From: JBHGBM01 sp041946965
GTDB lineage: Bacteria; Acidobacteriota; Terriglobia; Bryobacterales; Bryobacteraceae
NCBI GenBank assembly: GCA_041946965.1
Contig: JBHGBM010000011.1
Coordinates: 36,483-100,482 of the forward strand
Length of the DNA: 64,000 nt
Direction of reading: 5' to 3'
The first letter of the stretch is position 1; each line of letters opens with the position of its first letter. The translations under genes were made by a program, and so were the position numbers. Under the pieces are notes generated by a model, which was not told the origin of the DNA, did not search any database, and saw nothing but the letters and a program-made list of their open reading frames with translations. Below, piece after piece: positions 52,393 to 61,098 of this stretch.

Positions 52393-52505
52393 GCCGGGCT
52401 CACCCACACCGCGATGGGATTGGAGTCCGGGCGCGCGCGCGGGTTGTAGACCGGGTCGGCGCTATAAAGCTGGAAGGCGACCCGGCCCGGCCTTGGATTG
52501 CGCAT
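52386..52505 (-). pseudogene. Possible C-terminal remnant of a lost secreted-protein gene
   Basis: Between receptors D and E the minus strand reads MRNPRPGRVAFQLYSADPVY and on to IAVWVSPAQ-stop. This looks like a genuine protein end (hydrophobic/aromatic strand pattern, ordinary composition) rather than a high-GC shadow. Only about 39 residues exist and no Shine-Dalgarno is visible. It could be the tail of a gene truncated when a receptor gene was inserted or duplicated. Chance remains a fair alternative. Confidence 0.25.
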
Positions 52506-52550
52506 TTCAGATGCTGCATAAGGCTGCGGGCATGTGATATTGTCCATCCT

Positions 52551-55500
52551 ATGCCACCAGTCAGAGTTCTCGCGCTTTTGGTGCTTGTGCTCGCCGCGCC
52601 CCTTTCCGCACAGGAAGCGCGCGGCACCATCTTCGGCAGAGTGACCGATCCGCAAGGGGCCGCCGTGCCGGCGGTCGAAATCCTGATCACCGACGTCGAC
52701 ACCAACGCCGTCAAGAAGGCCGTTTCGAACGAGAGCGGCTACTATGAAATGCCGCTGCTCAACCCCGGCAACTACTCGGTATCGGCGGAGAAGACCGGCT
52801 TCCGCAAATTCGTGCGTTCCGGCATCGAACTGAACGTCAACAGCCGCGCCGCCATCGACATCGTGCTGCAACTCGGCAGCGTGAACGAGGTAGTGGAAGT
52901 GGTGGAGCAGGCGCCGCTGCTCGAAACCAGCACCGCATCGGCCGGCCGCGTGGTGGACAACCGCCAGATCATGGAACTGCCCTACTCCGACTTGAACCCG
53001 TACGTGCTGGCGGGCCTCGCGCCCGGCATGCAGTGGACGGGCGCCCCGGACGCCAACCGCACGCTGTGGTCGGGCGGCGGCACCTCGGCGTTCAACACCG
53101 CCGGCGGCGTGGGCATGAACGAGTACACCATCGACGGCGCGCCCAACACGGGGTCGAACAAGCGCGTGGCCTTCATCGCCCCCAGCGACGCGGTGGGCGA
53201 ATTCCGCCTGGAAACAGCCAACTTCGACGCCTCCTTCGGGCACACCTCCGGCGCCACCGTGAACCTCAGCACGAAGTCCGGCACCAACCACTTCCACGGG
53301 ACGGTTTACGATCAGCACTGGCAGCAGCGCTGGAACGCCACCCAGCACTTCGCCCGCATCGCCTGGAACGACGCGGTAGCGAAAGGCAAGCAGAGCCCCG
53401 ATTCGCCCAAGCAGCAGAGCGGGCGCTCGAACAGTCCCGGCGCCAGCATCGGCGGGCCGGTGATCATTCCGAAACTGTTCAACGGCCGCGACAAGCTCTT
53501 CTTCTTCTTCAACTACGGCGGCGTTTTCCAGAACACCACGGACCAGCCGGACCGCCTGCCGAAGACCGTCCCGAGCGAAGCATGGCGCAAGGGGGATTTC
53601 TCAAACCTGCTGGCGCTCGACGCCACGCAGTACCAGATCTACGACCCATTCTCCGCCCGCCAGGTGGGCAACCGCGTAGTGCGCACCCCGTTCCCCGGCA
53701 ACAAAGGCATCCCGGTGCTCAACCCCATGTACTCGTTCTACGAGAAGATCTATCCCCTGCCGAACAACGTGCCGGGGCTGGTAACGCCGGAGGGGTACAA
53801 CAACTACTTCGCCGCCAATATGCCCAAGATCGACCGGCACAACGGATTGTTGAACCGCATCGACTGGGAGGTATCGCCGCGCCACAAGATCTTCGGCCGC
53901 TGGTACTGGAACAACCGCCACGCCAACACGCAGGACTGGACCTACTCGACCGCTCCCGGCCTGCACTCGAGCGGCACCAGCCGCATCAACAAGGCGGGCG
54001 GAGCGGACTGGGTGTGGACCATCGACAGCAACACGGTTCTGAACGTGACGGGCGCCTACAACCGCTTCAAGGAATGGGCAGGTGAGGAAGGACCGAGGCG
54101 GTACAAGCCGAGCGAGACCGGCCTTCCGGCGTATCTCGACCAGCGCGCCGGCAGCGATGCGATCCTCCCCACCATCACCTTCTCGCGGATGCAGGGCGTC
54201 AGTTACGGCGTGCCCACCGTGACCACCGCGTCCACCGGCACCCTCAAGGCGCAACTGCTGCGCATGCAGGGCAACCACAGCCTCAAGGCCGGCTTCGACA
54301 CGCGCAAGTATTACCGCTCCAAGGTCGGCGCCGGCTATTCTTCGGGACTGTTCTCCTTCGGCAACGCCTATACCCGGATGGCGAATGACACCACTACAGC
54401 CGCCAGTCACGGCCTGGAGTGGGCCGCTTTTATGATGGGCATCCCCACCACCATCACGCTCGATACGAACGATTCCTACTACCTGGTGAACCCCTTCACG
54501 GCGTTTTACGTGCAGGACGACTATCGCATCACCAGCAAGTTCCGCGTGAACCTGGGACTTCGTTTCGAATACGAGGGCGGCATCCGGGAGCGCTTCAACC
54601 GCGGCCTCGGAGGCGGGTTTTACGCGGACGATACGCTGCCCATCACCGCACCGGTGCAGGCCGCCTACGCCAGGAGCCCCATTGCGGAAATGGCCGCCTC
54701 CGCGTTCACCGTCCGCGGCGGCACGCGGTATCTCGGCCAGAACGCGCCCGACACCATCAGCAGCGGCACCAAGAACATGCTGCCGCGGCTCGGAGCGGTG
54801 TACCAGTTGACGCCGCACACCGTCATCCGCGGCGGCTACGGCTGGTTCTTCGACAACAACAGCACGGCCAACTACGAGATCAACCAGTGGGGCTACAGCC
54901 AGAGCACGGTCACCCAAATGAGCGTCAACAACGGGCTTTCCTTCGTCACCAACATCAAGGACCCGTTCCCCGTGCGCAGCGATGGCACGCGCTTCGACGA
55001 GCCGCTGAAGAACAAGCTGGGACCCATGGCGCGCGCGGGCCAGAGCTGGGATTTCTTCGATACCGACTGGAAGGCGCAGTTCCAGCAGCGCTGGCGCATC
55101 GGCGTGCAGCGCCAATTCGGCGCCAATATGGTGGTGGAGATCGGCTACACCGGTTCCTGGAGCCGTACCAACATCACCCGCCGGCTGGACTCGCTGCCCG
55201 CCAATTTCTGGGCCACCGGCAACGTGCGCAACAGCGCCATCGACACCCAGATGACCCAGGCCGTGCCGAACCCTTACAACTACAACAACCTGGGCGCCAT
55301 CCAGTCTTCCGACGCGGTGCTCTACAACTACTTGCGCAACCAGGGCCGCTTCAGCGCCACCACGATTCAGAAGAACCAGTTGCTGCGGCCCTTCTCGCAG
55401 CTTACGCAACTGCGCACGACCACCTGCGACGACGGGCGCGTGCGGTACCACGCCGCCGAATTCCAGTTCGAAAAGCGCTTCTCGCGCGGGTTCATGTTCA

Positions 55501-56135
55501 ACGTGCTCTACACCTACACCGGCAGCGAGACGCGCGACTGGTACGCCAACGAGTTTGATCCGCTGCCCACCTGGCGTCCCAACAACAACACCATGCCGCA
55601 CCGCTTCGTGTTCACCGGCATCTACGAGCTTCCCTTCGGACCGGGCAAGGCGCTCCTGAAACAGGGCATCGCCGGCCAGGTGATCGGAGGATGGCAGTTC
55701 AGCACCGTCTATCAGAGGCAGTCCGGGCCCGCCATCGACTGGGGCAACGAGTTCTACAACGGGAGCATCTCGGCCCTCGAAGACGCCTTCCACGCGAACC
55801 TGCCCGACATGCACCAGTGGTTCGACCCCAACGTGCCGTTCGAGAAGGACAGCGCCAAACGCCCCGGCACCTACCACGTGCGGGTCTTCCCCGGACGCAT
55901 TGGAAGCCTGCGGGCCGACGGCATCAACAACCTGGACCTCCGCATTCTCCGCAACTTCAACATCGTTCCGGAGAACCGCCTGAAGGCGCAATTGAGCGTG
56001 GACATGCTGAACGCCATCAACCACACCAATTTCAACGCGCCCAACGTGAACCCGCGCGACAAGGCCTTTGGCACGGTGTCGAGCCAGAGGGGCCTCTCGC
56101 GCATCATACAGGCCAACGTGCGCTTCGTATTCTGA
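52551..56135 (+). CDS. TonB-dependent receptor, Oar-like (receptor E, paralogue of A)
   Basis: 1194 residues from the ATG at 52551, which directly opens the signal peptide (MPPVRVLALLVLVLAAPLSAQ). The carboxypeptidase-regulatory-like domain (GTIFGRVTDPQGAAVPAVEILI), the plug (MELPYSDLNPYVLAGLAPGMQW, NEYTIDGAPNTGSNKRVAF) and a barrel ending NVRFVF follow. It aligns along its length with receptor A: shared blocks include FGHTSGA/YGHTSGA, GRSN, RWNAT and PGTYHVRVFP. A PfkB sugar kinase gene begins two bases after its stop, so a sugar-containing substrate is likely. No clear Shine-Dalgarno or promoter is seen. Confidence 0.9.
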   Translation: MPPVRVLALLVLVLAAPLSAQEARGTIFGRVTDPQGAAVPAVEILITDVDTNAVKKAVSNESGYYEMPLLNPGNYSVSAEKTGFRKFVRSGIELNVNSRAAIDIVLQLGSVNEVVEVVEQAPLLETSTASAGRVVDNRQIMELPYSDLNPYVLAGLAPGMQWTGAPDANRTLWSGGGTSAFNTAGGVGMNEYTIDGAPNTGSNKRVAFIAPSDAVGEFRLETANFDASFGHTSGATVNLSTKSGTNHFHGTVYDQHWQQRWNATQHFARIAWNDAVAKGKQSPDSPKQQSGRSNSPGASIGGPVIIPKLFNGRDKLFFFFNYGGVFQNTTDQPDRLPKTVPSEAWRKGDFSNLLALDATQYQIYDPFSARQVGNRVVRTPFPGNKGIPVLNPMYSFYEKIYPLPNNVPGLVTPEGYNNYFAANMPKIDRHNGLLNRIDWEVSPRHKIFGRWYWNNRHANTQDWTYSTAPGLHSSGTSRINKAGGADWVWTIDSNTVLNVTGAYNRFKEWAGEEGPRRYKPSETGLPAYLDQRAGSDAILPTITFSRMQGVSYGVPTVTTASTGTLKAQLLRMQGNHSLKAGFDTRKYYRSKVGAGYSSGLFSFGNAYTRMANDTTTAASHGLEWAAFMMGIPTTITLDTNDSYYLVNPFTAFYVQDDYRITSKFRVNLGLRFEYEGGIRERFNRGLGGGFYADDTLPITAPVQAAYARSPIAEMAASAFTVRGGTRYLGQNAPDTISSGTKNMLPRLGAVYQLTPHTVIRGGYGWFFDNNSTANYEINQWGYSQSTVTQMSVNNGLSFVTNIKDPFPVRSDGTRFDEPLKNKLGPMARAGQSWDFFDTDWKAQFQQRWRIGVQRQFGANMVVEIGYTGSWSRTNITRRLDSLPANFWATGNVRNSAIDTQMTQAVPNPYNYNNLGAIQSSDAVLYNYLRNQGRFSATTIQKNQLLRPFSQLTQLRTTTCDDGRVRYHAAEFQFEKRFSRGFMFNVLYTYTGSETRDWYANEFDPLPTWRPNNNTMPHRFVFTGIYELPFGPGKALLKQGIAGQVIGGWQFSTVYQRQSGPAIDWGNEFYNGSISALEDAFHANLPDMHQWFDPNVPFEKDSAKRPGTYHVRVFPGRIGSLRADGINNLDLRILRNFNIVPENRLKAQLSVDMLNAINHTNFNAPNVNPRDKAFGTVSSQRGLSRIIQANVRFVF

Positions 56136-56137
56136 GC

Positions 56138-56956
56138 ATGAACATCGTCGTCATCGGCGAAATCCTGTGGGATGTCTTCGCCGACTCCGAGCGCCTGGGC
56201 GGAGCGCCGTTCAATTTCGCGGTGCACGCCCGGCGCCTCGGCCACGAAGTGATGTTCGTGAGCGCCGTCGGCGACGATGACCGCGGCCGCCGCGCGCTGG
56301 AGCGCGCCGCCCGGTACGGGCTTCCAACCGATTTCATCCGGGTTGCGCCGGACATGGCGACCGGGGCGGTCACGGTGTTCCTCGACGCCGCCGGCCAGCC
56401 GGATTTCACCATCCACCGCCCCGCGGCTTACGACGCGCTGCGGCTCGATGCCGGCCAACTCGGCCGCATCGCATCGGCAAAGCCCGGCTGGATCTATTAC
56501 GGCACCCTGCTCCAGACCGATCCCAATGCTTATCGGGTAACGCTCGATCTTCTGCGAGCCCTGCCCCGCGCGCGCCGCTTTTACGACATCAACCTGCGGC
56601 GCGATTCCTACACGCCGGAACTGGTGCGCACCCTCATGGCCGCCGCGGATGCGGTCAAGCTGAACGACGAAGAGGCCGCCCTGTTCCCCGAATATTCGGC
56701 CTGCTCCATCACCGCCGTCACGCGCGGCGAGCGGGGCTGCGCGCTACGCATCCGCGGCGACTACGCGGAGTGCCCGGCCTGCCCCGTAACGGTGGTCGAT
56801 ACGGTCGGCGCGGGCGATGCCTTCGCGGCGGCCTTCCTGCACGGCCTGGACCAAGGCTGGAGCGCGGCGAAAACCGGGGACTTCGCCAATCGCCTGGCCG
56901 CGTCCATCGCCGCACAGCGCGGCGCCGTGCCGGAGGCTCAGGCTACGCCCGGATAA
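56138..56956 (+). CDS. PfkB-family sugar kinase (fructokinase-like)
   Basis: 272 residues, slightly short for the family. The N-terminal GEILWDVFADSERLGGAPFNFAVHARRLG resembles fructokinases. The C-terminal signature DTVGAGDAFAAAFLHGL holds the catalytic Asp and the anion hole. It phosphorylates a sugar with ATP in the cytoplasm; fructose is the best guess but related sugars are possible. The start lies two bases after the stop of receptor E, which is unusual: a TonB receptor and a cytosolic kinase in one transcript. Confidence 0.88.
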   Translation: MNIVVIGEILWDVFADSERLGGAPFNFAVHARRLGHEVMFVSAVGDDDRGRRALERAARYGLPTDFIRVAPDMATGAVTVFLDAAGQPDFTIHRPAAYDALRLDAGQLGRIASAKPGWIYYGTLLQTDPNAYRVTLDLLRALPRARRFYDINLRRDSYTPELVRTLMAAADAVKLNDEEAALFPEYSACSITAVTRGERGCALRIRGDYAECPACPVTVVDTVGAGDAFAAAFLHGLDQGWSAAKTGDFANRLAASIAAQRGAVPEAQATPG

Positions 56957-57021
56957 CGCCGTCAGCAGCTCGTCGTAGTTTGTGTGGTTGTGCCTAATTA
57001 GGACCGTCCATACACAAAAAA

Positions 57022-57046
57022 AGCCGGCCCGTTGGGCGGACCGGCT
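57022..57046 (-). terminator. Rho-independent terminator
   Basis: AGCCGG...CCGGCT hairpin with an extended GC stem (25 nt in total). Followed on the minus strand by seven T, so it ends the transcript of the 57174-57677 gene and the Nramp/MgtE-like genes upstream. On the plus strand it lies 66 bp after the sugar kinase gene and may also act there. Confidence 0.8.
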
Positions 57047-57173
57047 AAAACCGACCGGACGCTGAAAAGCGTTCCCCCCGAATCGCCCTCCAGCCCGATC
57101 TTCATTCCTATGGATTCCACGCCCCGCCGCCTCGTTACACCCCTACGGGGGCCACGGTGCCGGAAAGTACGTT

Positions 57174-57677
57174 TCAGTTCCGCGAGCCGATGCCTTCGGT
57201 TCGTCCCGCCAGCGCCTGGATCACCGGCCCGCCGCAGACCGCCACGCCGGTCTTGACCAGCGCGCTCAGGAAGTTGAACAACAACGCGTAGAAAACCTGC
57301 TCGGTGAGCGGCTGCCGGCCGGGAAGCCGGAAGGTCACCGGCAGTTCCTTGGAAATGCTGATGCGCACGGAGTTTTGCAGTGCCCGGCCCGAGCGGTCCC
57401 GCTTGTTGGCCAGGGTGATGGGGGTTTGCAGCACCCCGCCGGTGCGCCCATCTACGTAAAACTGGCACCGGGAGAACCACCCCAGGTTGGCGGGGTCGGA
57501 GGCGTCGAACAGCAGCAACGGGGCCTCCCGGCCGTTGGCCGTGAGGTCGAGCTGGACCACCCGGGGTCCGTCCTTGAGCCGCACCTCGAAGCCGGCCTGC
57601 CTGGCGATGTTCGCCACCAGCTCCGGCTCCAGTTCAAGGAAGATCAGCTTATGTTGCCCTGCCTGGAGTACCTGCAT
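57174..57677 (-). CDS. Unknown protein (167 aa), last gene of the metal-transport cluster
   Basis: 167 residues, no signal peptide. The product has a mixed alpha/beta pattern: LIFLELEPELVANIARQAGFEVRLKDGPRVVQLDL, LLLFDASDPANLGWFSRCQFYVDG, then a hydrophobic helical end (QVFYALLFNFLSALVKTGVAVCGGPVIQAL). I do not recognise a family. It lies 32 bp after the transporter gene on the same strand. TAGAAT at 57695-57690 could give it a near-leaderless transcript of its own. A strong terminator follows 128 bp downstream. Confidence 0.65.
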   Translation of the reverse strand: MQVLQAGQHKLIFLELEPELVANIARQAGFEVRLKDGPRVVQLDLTANGREAPLLLFDASDPANLGWFSRCQFYVDGRTGGVLQTPITLANKRDRSGRALQNSVRISISKELPVTFRLPGRQPLTEQVFYALLFNFLSALVKTGVAVCGGPVIQALAGRTEGIGSRN

Positions 57678-57709
57678 CCCGAAGTGTCATTCTAGCAAGT
57701 CCGGCAGGC

Positions 57710-58957
57710 TTACTTGAGCGGCCGGAACGTAATTCCCGCCAGCGCCAGCGACAACCCGATCATAACCACCACCGTCACCCACGAAACCAGGTTGTAGCCG
57801 CGCGAGTTCGTCCATTTCCCCATCAGCTCGCTCTTGTTGATCAGCAGGATCATGAAGATCAGCACCACCGGCAGCAGCACGCCGTTGATCACCTGCGAGA
57901 ACAGGATCATCTTCACCAGCGGGAAGCCGGGGATCAGCACCACACCCGCCCCGATCACGATCAGCAGCGTGTACAACCAGTAGAAAATCGGCGCCTCGCG
58001 GAATCGCCGGTTCACCCCGGCCTCGAAACCCAGGCCTTCGCACACCGTGTACGCCGTGGAGAGCGGCAGGATGCTGGCCGCGAAGATGGATGCGTTGAAC
58101 AGCCCCGCGGCAAACAGCAGGAAGGCGTACTCGCCGAAAGGCCGCAGCCCGAGCGCCGCCTCCGCCGCGTCGTTGATCGTCTTCGGCGCCACGCTGTAGA
58201 TTGCGCCGGCGCACGCCACAATGATGAAGAACGCGATCAGCGAGGTCATGAAGCAGCCCACGATCACTTCGATCCGCGACTCGCCGTACTCCTTCTCCGT
58301 CACGCCCTTCTCCACCACCGCCGCCTGCAAATAGAACTGCATCCAGGGTGCGATGGTGGTGCCCACCATCCCGATCAGCATCTCGATGTAGCCCGGCTCC
58401 AGCAGCAGCACCGGCCTCACCGTGGTCACCGCCGCCTCTTTCCAGTCCGGCTTCACCAGGATCCCGGAGATCACGTAGGTCACATAGAACACCGTGGCCA
58501 GCAGAAACACCTTCTCGACGCTCCGGTAGTTGCCCTTCACCACCAGCAGCCACACCGCGGCCGCGGCCAGCGGCACCGAGATGTACTTACTGACGTGGAA
58601 CAGCCCCAGCGAGCTCGCCACGCCGGCGAACTCCGCCATCACGTTGGTCAGGTTCACCAGCACCAGCAGCGCCATGATCAGGAAGGTGACCCGCAGCCCG
58701 TATTCCTCGCGGATGAGATCGGATAATCCCTTGCCGGTCACCGCCCCCATGCGGGAGCACATCTCCTGCGTGATGACCAGCACCAGCGTGATCGGCAGCA
58801 GCGTCCACAGCGGGAGGTATCCGTAGCGCGCGCCCGCCGCCGAGTAAGTGAAGATGCCGCCGGCGTCGTTGTCCACCACCGCGGTGATGAACCCCGGGCC
58901 GATGACGGCGAAGAAGACTGCAATGTGATAGCGGAAACGGCTCAGGATCCTCGGCAT
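57710..58957 (-). CDS. Nramp-family transporter with NRMT-type (Mg2+-like) motif residues
   Basis: 415 residues and about eleven hydrophobic segments. In canonical Nramp proteins helix 1 has DPGN and helix 6 has an A-x-x-MPH motif; the Asn and Met bind transition metals. Here helix 1 reads D31-A-G-G34 (in VVDNDAGGIFTY) and helix 6 reads A203-P-W205 (in GTTIAPWMQF). Replacement of Asn by Gly and Met by Ala is the pattern known from Nramp-related magnesium transporters (NRMTs). I infer Mg2+ or Mn2+ transport. The gene starts 3 bp after the MgtE-like sensor gene. Confidence 0.82.
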   Translation of the reverse strand: MPRILSRFRYHIAVFFAVIGPGFITAVVDNDAGGIFTYSAAGARYGYLPLWTLLPITLVLVITQEMCSRMGAVTGKGLSDLIREEYGLRVTFLIMALLVLVNLTNVMAEFAGVASSLGLFHVSKYISVPLAAAAVWLLVVKGNYRSVEKVFLLATVFYVTYVISGILVKPDWKEAAVTTVRPVLLLEPGYIEMLIGMVGTTIAPWMQFYLQAAVVEKGVTEKEYGESRIEVIVGCFMTSLIAFFIIVACAGAIYSVAPKTINDAAEAALGLRPFGEYAFLLFAAGLFNASIFAASILPLSTAYTVCEGLGFEAGVNRRFREAPIFYWLYTLLIVIGAGVVLIPGFPLVKMILFSQVINGVLLPVVLIFMILLINKSELMGKWTNSRGYNLVSWVTVVVMIGLSLALAGITFRPLK

Positions 58958-58960
58958 CCG

Positions 58961-60205
58961 CTATTTCTGCCTCAGCACGGAGATGATGTCGTCCGCCGTG
59001 ATGACGCCGGCCAGTTTGCCTTCCTCGTCCACCACGGGCAGCGTCAGAAGGTTGTACTTGTCGAACAGCTCCGTGACGCGGTCCTGCGATTCTTCCACGC
59101 TTGCCTGGATCAGCGGCTGCGCGGCATGGTCCCGCAGCCTGGCGTCCTGCGGCACGATGAACAGCCGCGGCAGCGGCACCGAGGCAGTCAGCCGCCCGTC
59201 GCCGTCCACCAGGAACAGGACGTTCAGGTTCTCCAGCAACTCCTCGTTGCCCCGCAACGCCTCAAGCGCGTCCGCCACCACCGCGTTCTCGTGCAGCGCC
59301 ACGTACTCCGTGTTCATCATGCCGCCCGCCGTGTCCTCCTCGTATTCGAGCAACTCCTGCACCTCGGTCTTGGGTTCCGAGTCCATCTCGTCCAGGATCT
59401 CCTCCGAGGTCTCCTCCTCCAGCTCCGAAAGCACGTCGGCGGCCTCGTCCGGCGCCATCTCCTCCACGATGTCGGCCGCCTTCTCCGGTTCGAGCGATTC
59501 CAGGATGCTCGCCTGCATGCGCGGATCGACTTCGGAAAGCGCGTCCGCCGCCACCTCGCTGTCGATGGTCTCGAAGATCGACTCGCGCTCGGCCGGACCC
59601 AGTTCCTCCACAATATCCGCCAGGTCCGCCGGGTGCAGCGCTTCCAGTTTCTGGTTGGAGATGTTCAGCCGCAGCCGCCTGAGCGGGTCCGGCTCCACAA
59701 TGTTGCAGAACTCCCAACGGATCGAATTCGGCGGGATCGACATCGTCACGCGGCGGATCCACCGCGGCGGCAGCGCCCCCTGAAGCAGCCGCCGCACGAT
59801 GCTCCGGATCCCCACGTCCACCTCCGACATGGCCAGAATGTCGTGCGCGTTTTCGCGGCGCAGGTCGAAAGTGAGATCGTTCACCCGCACCACCTTGCGG
59901 CCGTTGACGTCGATGATCTGCTGGTCCAGCAGGTCGCGGCTCAGCCGCAGCATGTACTCGTCTTCGTGATACGGGACCAGCTTCTCGTCGCTGAGGTGGA
60001 TGCCGCCTTCGAGCGAGATCCGGGCGATCTGATCGTGGCGCACGGTGAGCATCGCCCACCACCCCCCTACCAGGTAACGGTCCACGCGGGAGGGGTGGAC
60101 CAGGGGAACCAGCGCGGCGTCCCTGACGCGCCCAATGCGGCGTCCAATGCGGTCATGGACCGCCATCCCCAGCAATTCGGTGAAGAAAAGCAGGTTCTCG
60201 GCCAT
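58961..60205 (-). CDS. Soluble MgtE-like sensor: PRC-barrel, MgtE N domain and paired CBS domains
   Basis: 414 residues, no membrane helices. Two PRC-barrel-like segments come first (about 5-75 and 85-145: NGRKVVRVNDLTFDLRR). A helical MgtE N-type domain follows (about 185-285: LHPADLADIVEELGPAERESIFETI, EPEKAADIVEEMAPDEAADVL), then two CBS domains (about 290-414: DTAGGMMNTEYVALHENAVVADAL, LTLPVVDEEGKLAGVITADDI). In MgtE these cytoplasmic parts bind Mg2+ and close the channel. Here the channel is missing and an Nramp-like transporter is encoded 3 bp downstream, so this protein probably gates or regulates it. A structured leader precedes the gene. Confidence 0.85.
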   Translation of the reverse strand: MAENLLFFTELLGMAVHDRIGRRIGRVRDAALVPLVHPSRVDRYLVGGWWAMLTVRHDQIARISLEGGIHLSDEKLVPYHEDEYMLRLSRDLLDQQIIDVNGRKVVRVNDLTFDLRRENAHDILAMSEVDVGIRSIVRRLLQGALPPRWIRRVTMSIPPNSIRWEFCNIVEPDPLRRLRLNISNQKLEALHPADLADIVEELGPAERESIFETIDSEVAADALSEVDPRMQASILESLEPEKAADIVEEMAPDEAADVLSELEEETSEEILDEMDSEPKTEVQELLEYEEDTAGGMMNTEYVALHENAVVADALEALRGNEELLENLNVLFLVDGDGRLTASVPLPRLFIVPQDARLRDHAAQPLIQASVEESQDRVTELFDKYNLLTLPVVDEEGKLAGVITADDIISVLRQK

Positions 60206-60225
60206 CGCGTCACGTCCGGGCGCCG

Positions 60226-60294
60226 ACAGGAAACCGCGCGCCCGGCCGGGCGTGCCTCACATCACCGATGGGTGCTCTCTACATGGGTTTCCTG
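60226..60294 (-). ncRNA. Structured 5' leader of the MgtE-like/Nramp operon, candidate cis-regulatory RNA
   Basis: On the minus strand, CAGGAAACC (60294-60286) pairs perfectly with GGTTTCCTG (60235-60227), closing about 50 nt. Inside lie CACC-CATC-GGTG (60274-60263) and the self-complementary CGCCCGGCCGGGCG (60252-60239). The ATG is 21 nt downstream. It is too short and too different to be an M-box or yybP-ykoY element as I remember them. A metal-responsive RNA would fit the genes it precedes, but that is inference. Confidence 0.4.
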
Positions 60295-60306
60295 GTCGCC
60301 AATACC

Positions 60307-60335
60307 AATATGACTCACGGCGCGGGAAGCCGCAA
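60307..60335 (-). promoter_or_regulatory. Possible promoter of the MgtE-like/Nramp operon
   Basis: On the minus strand, TTGCGG (60335-60330), a 17-bp spacer and CATATT (60312-60307). The start would fall near 60300, giving a leader of about 95 nt that contains the structured element at 60226-60294. The match to consensus is moderate. Confidence 0.3.
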
Positions 60336-60363
60336 GCAAAAATCGCCGCGCGTGCCGGAGCCC

Positions 60364-61092
60364 CTAAACCGGCATGGAAAACGATTCGCCCAGGTACACC
60401 CGCTTCACTTCCGGGTCGCGCCCCAGCGCTTCCGGACTGCCCGCGCGGAAGATTCTCCCGTTGTTGATGATGTACGCGCGGTCGGTCACCATCAGGGTCT
60501 CCCGCACGTTGTGATCCGTCACCAGGATCCCGATCCCCGCCCGCTTCAGGTCGAAAATGATGCGCTGCAATTCCAGCACCTGGATCGGGTCGATCCCCGA
60601 AAACGGTTCGTCCAGCAACAGGAAGTGCGGGCTGATCACCAGCGAGCGCGCGATCTCCACCCTCCGCCGCTCGCCCCCGGAGAGCATGTACCCCCGGCTC
60701 CGCCGCACCTTCTCCAGCCCCAACTGCTCGATCAGCCGGTCCGCCGTCTCGCGCCGCTCGCGCGCCCGCATCGGCAGCGTCTCCAGGATCGCCATCAGGT
60801 TCTCTTCCACCGTCAGCTTACGGAAGACCGAAGCCTCCTGCGGCAGGTAGCTGATGCCTCGCCGCGCCCGCTGGTACATCGGCAGCCCGGTGATGTCCTC
60901 TTCGTCGACCAGCACGCGCCCTGAATCCGGAACGATCAGCCCCACGATCATGTAGAACGTCGTGGTCTTCCCCGCCCCGTTCGGCCCCAGTAACCCGACC
61001 ACTTCGCCCTGCTGCACGAACACCGACACATCGTCCACCACACGCCGCCCGCGGTATGTCTTGGAGATCTCCCTGGTTTCGAGCTTGGGCAT
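60364..61092 (-). CDS. lptB: LPS export ABC transporter ATP-binding protein
   Basis: 242 residues. Walker A is GPNGAGKTT (about 35-43), the signature is LSGGERRR, and Walker B is FLLLDEPFSGIDP. SYLPQEASVFRKLTVEENLMAILE is typical of LptB. It powers lipopolysaccharide extraction from the inner membrane together with LptF, LptG and LptC. The start lies 6 bp after the stop of the fused lptC-lptA gene, so both are co-transcribed. lptF and lptG are not in this window. Confidence 0.95.
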   Translation of the reverse strand: MPKLETREISKTYRGRRVVDDVSVFVQQGEVVGLLGPNGAGKTTTFYMIVGLIVPDSGRVLVDEEDITGLPMYQRARRGISYLPQEASVFRKLTVEENLMAILETLPMRARERRETADRLIEQLGLEKVRRSRGYMLSGGERRRVEIARSLVISPHFLLLDEPFSGIDPIQVLELQRIIFDLKRAGIGILVTDHNVRETLMVTDRAYIINNGRIFRAGSPEALGRDPEVKRVYLGESFSMPV

Positions 61093-61098
61093 GCGAGA

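Noticed and set aside
57047..57173. Small minus-strand ORF between the terminator and the 57174 gene
   Set aside because: It runs into the terminator stem, lacks a ribosome-binding site and has no family resemblance.
60206..60363. M-box (ykoK) magnesium riboswitch before the MgtE-like gene
   Set aside because: The leader is too short and I cannot place the conserved M-box core; I report it only as an unassigned structured leader.
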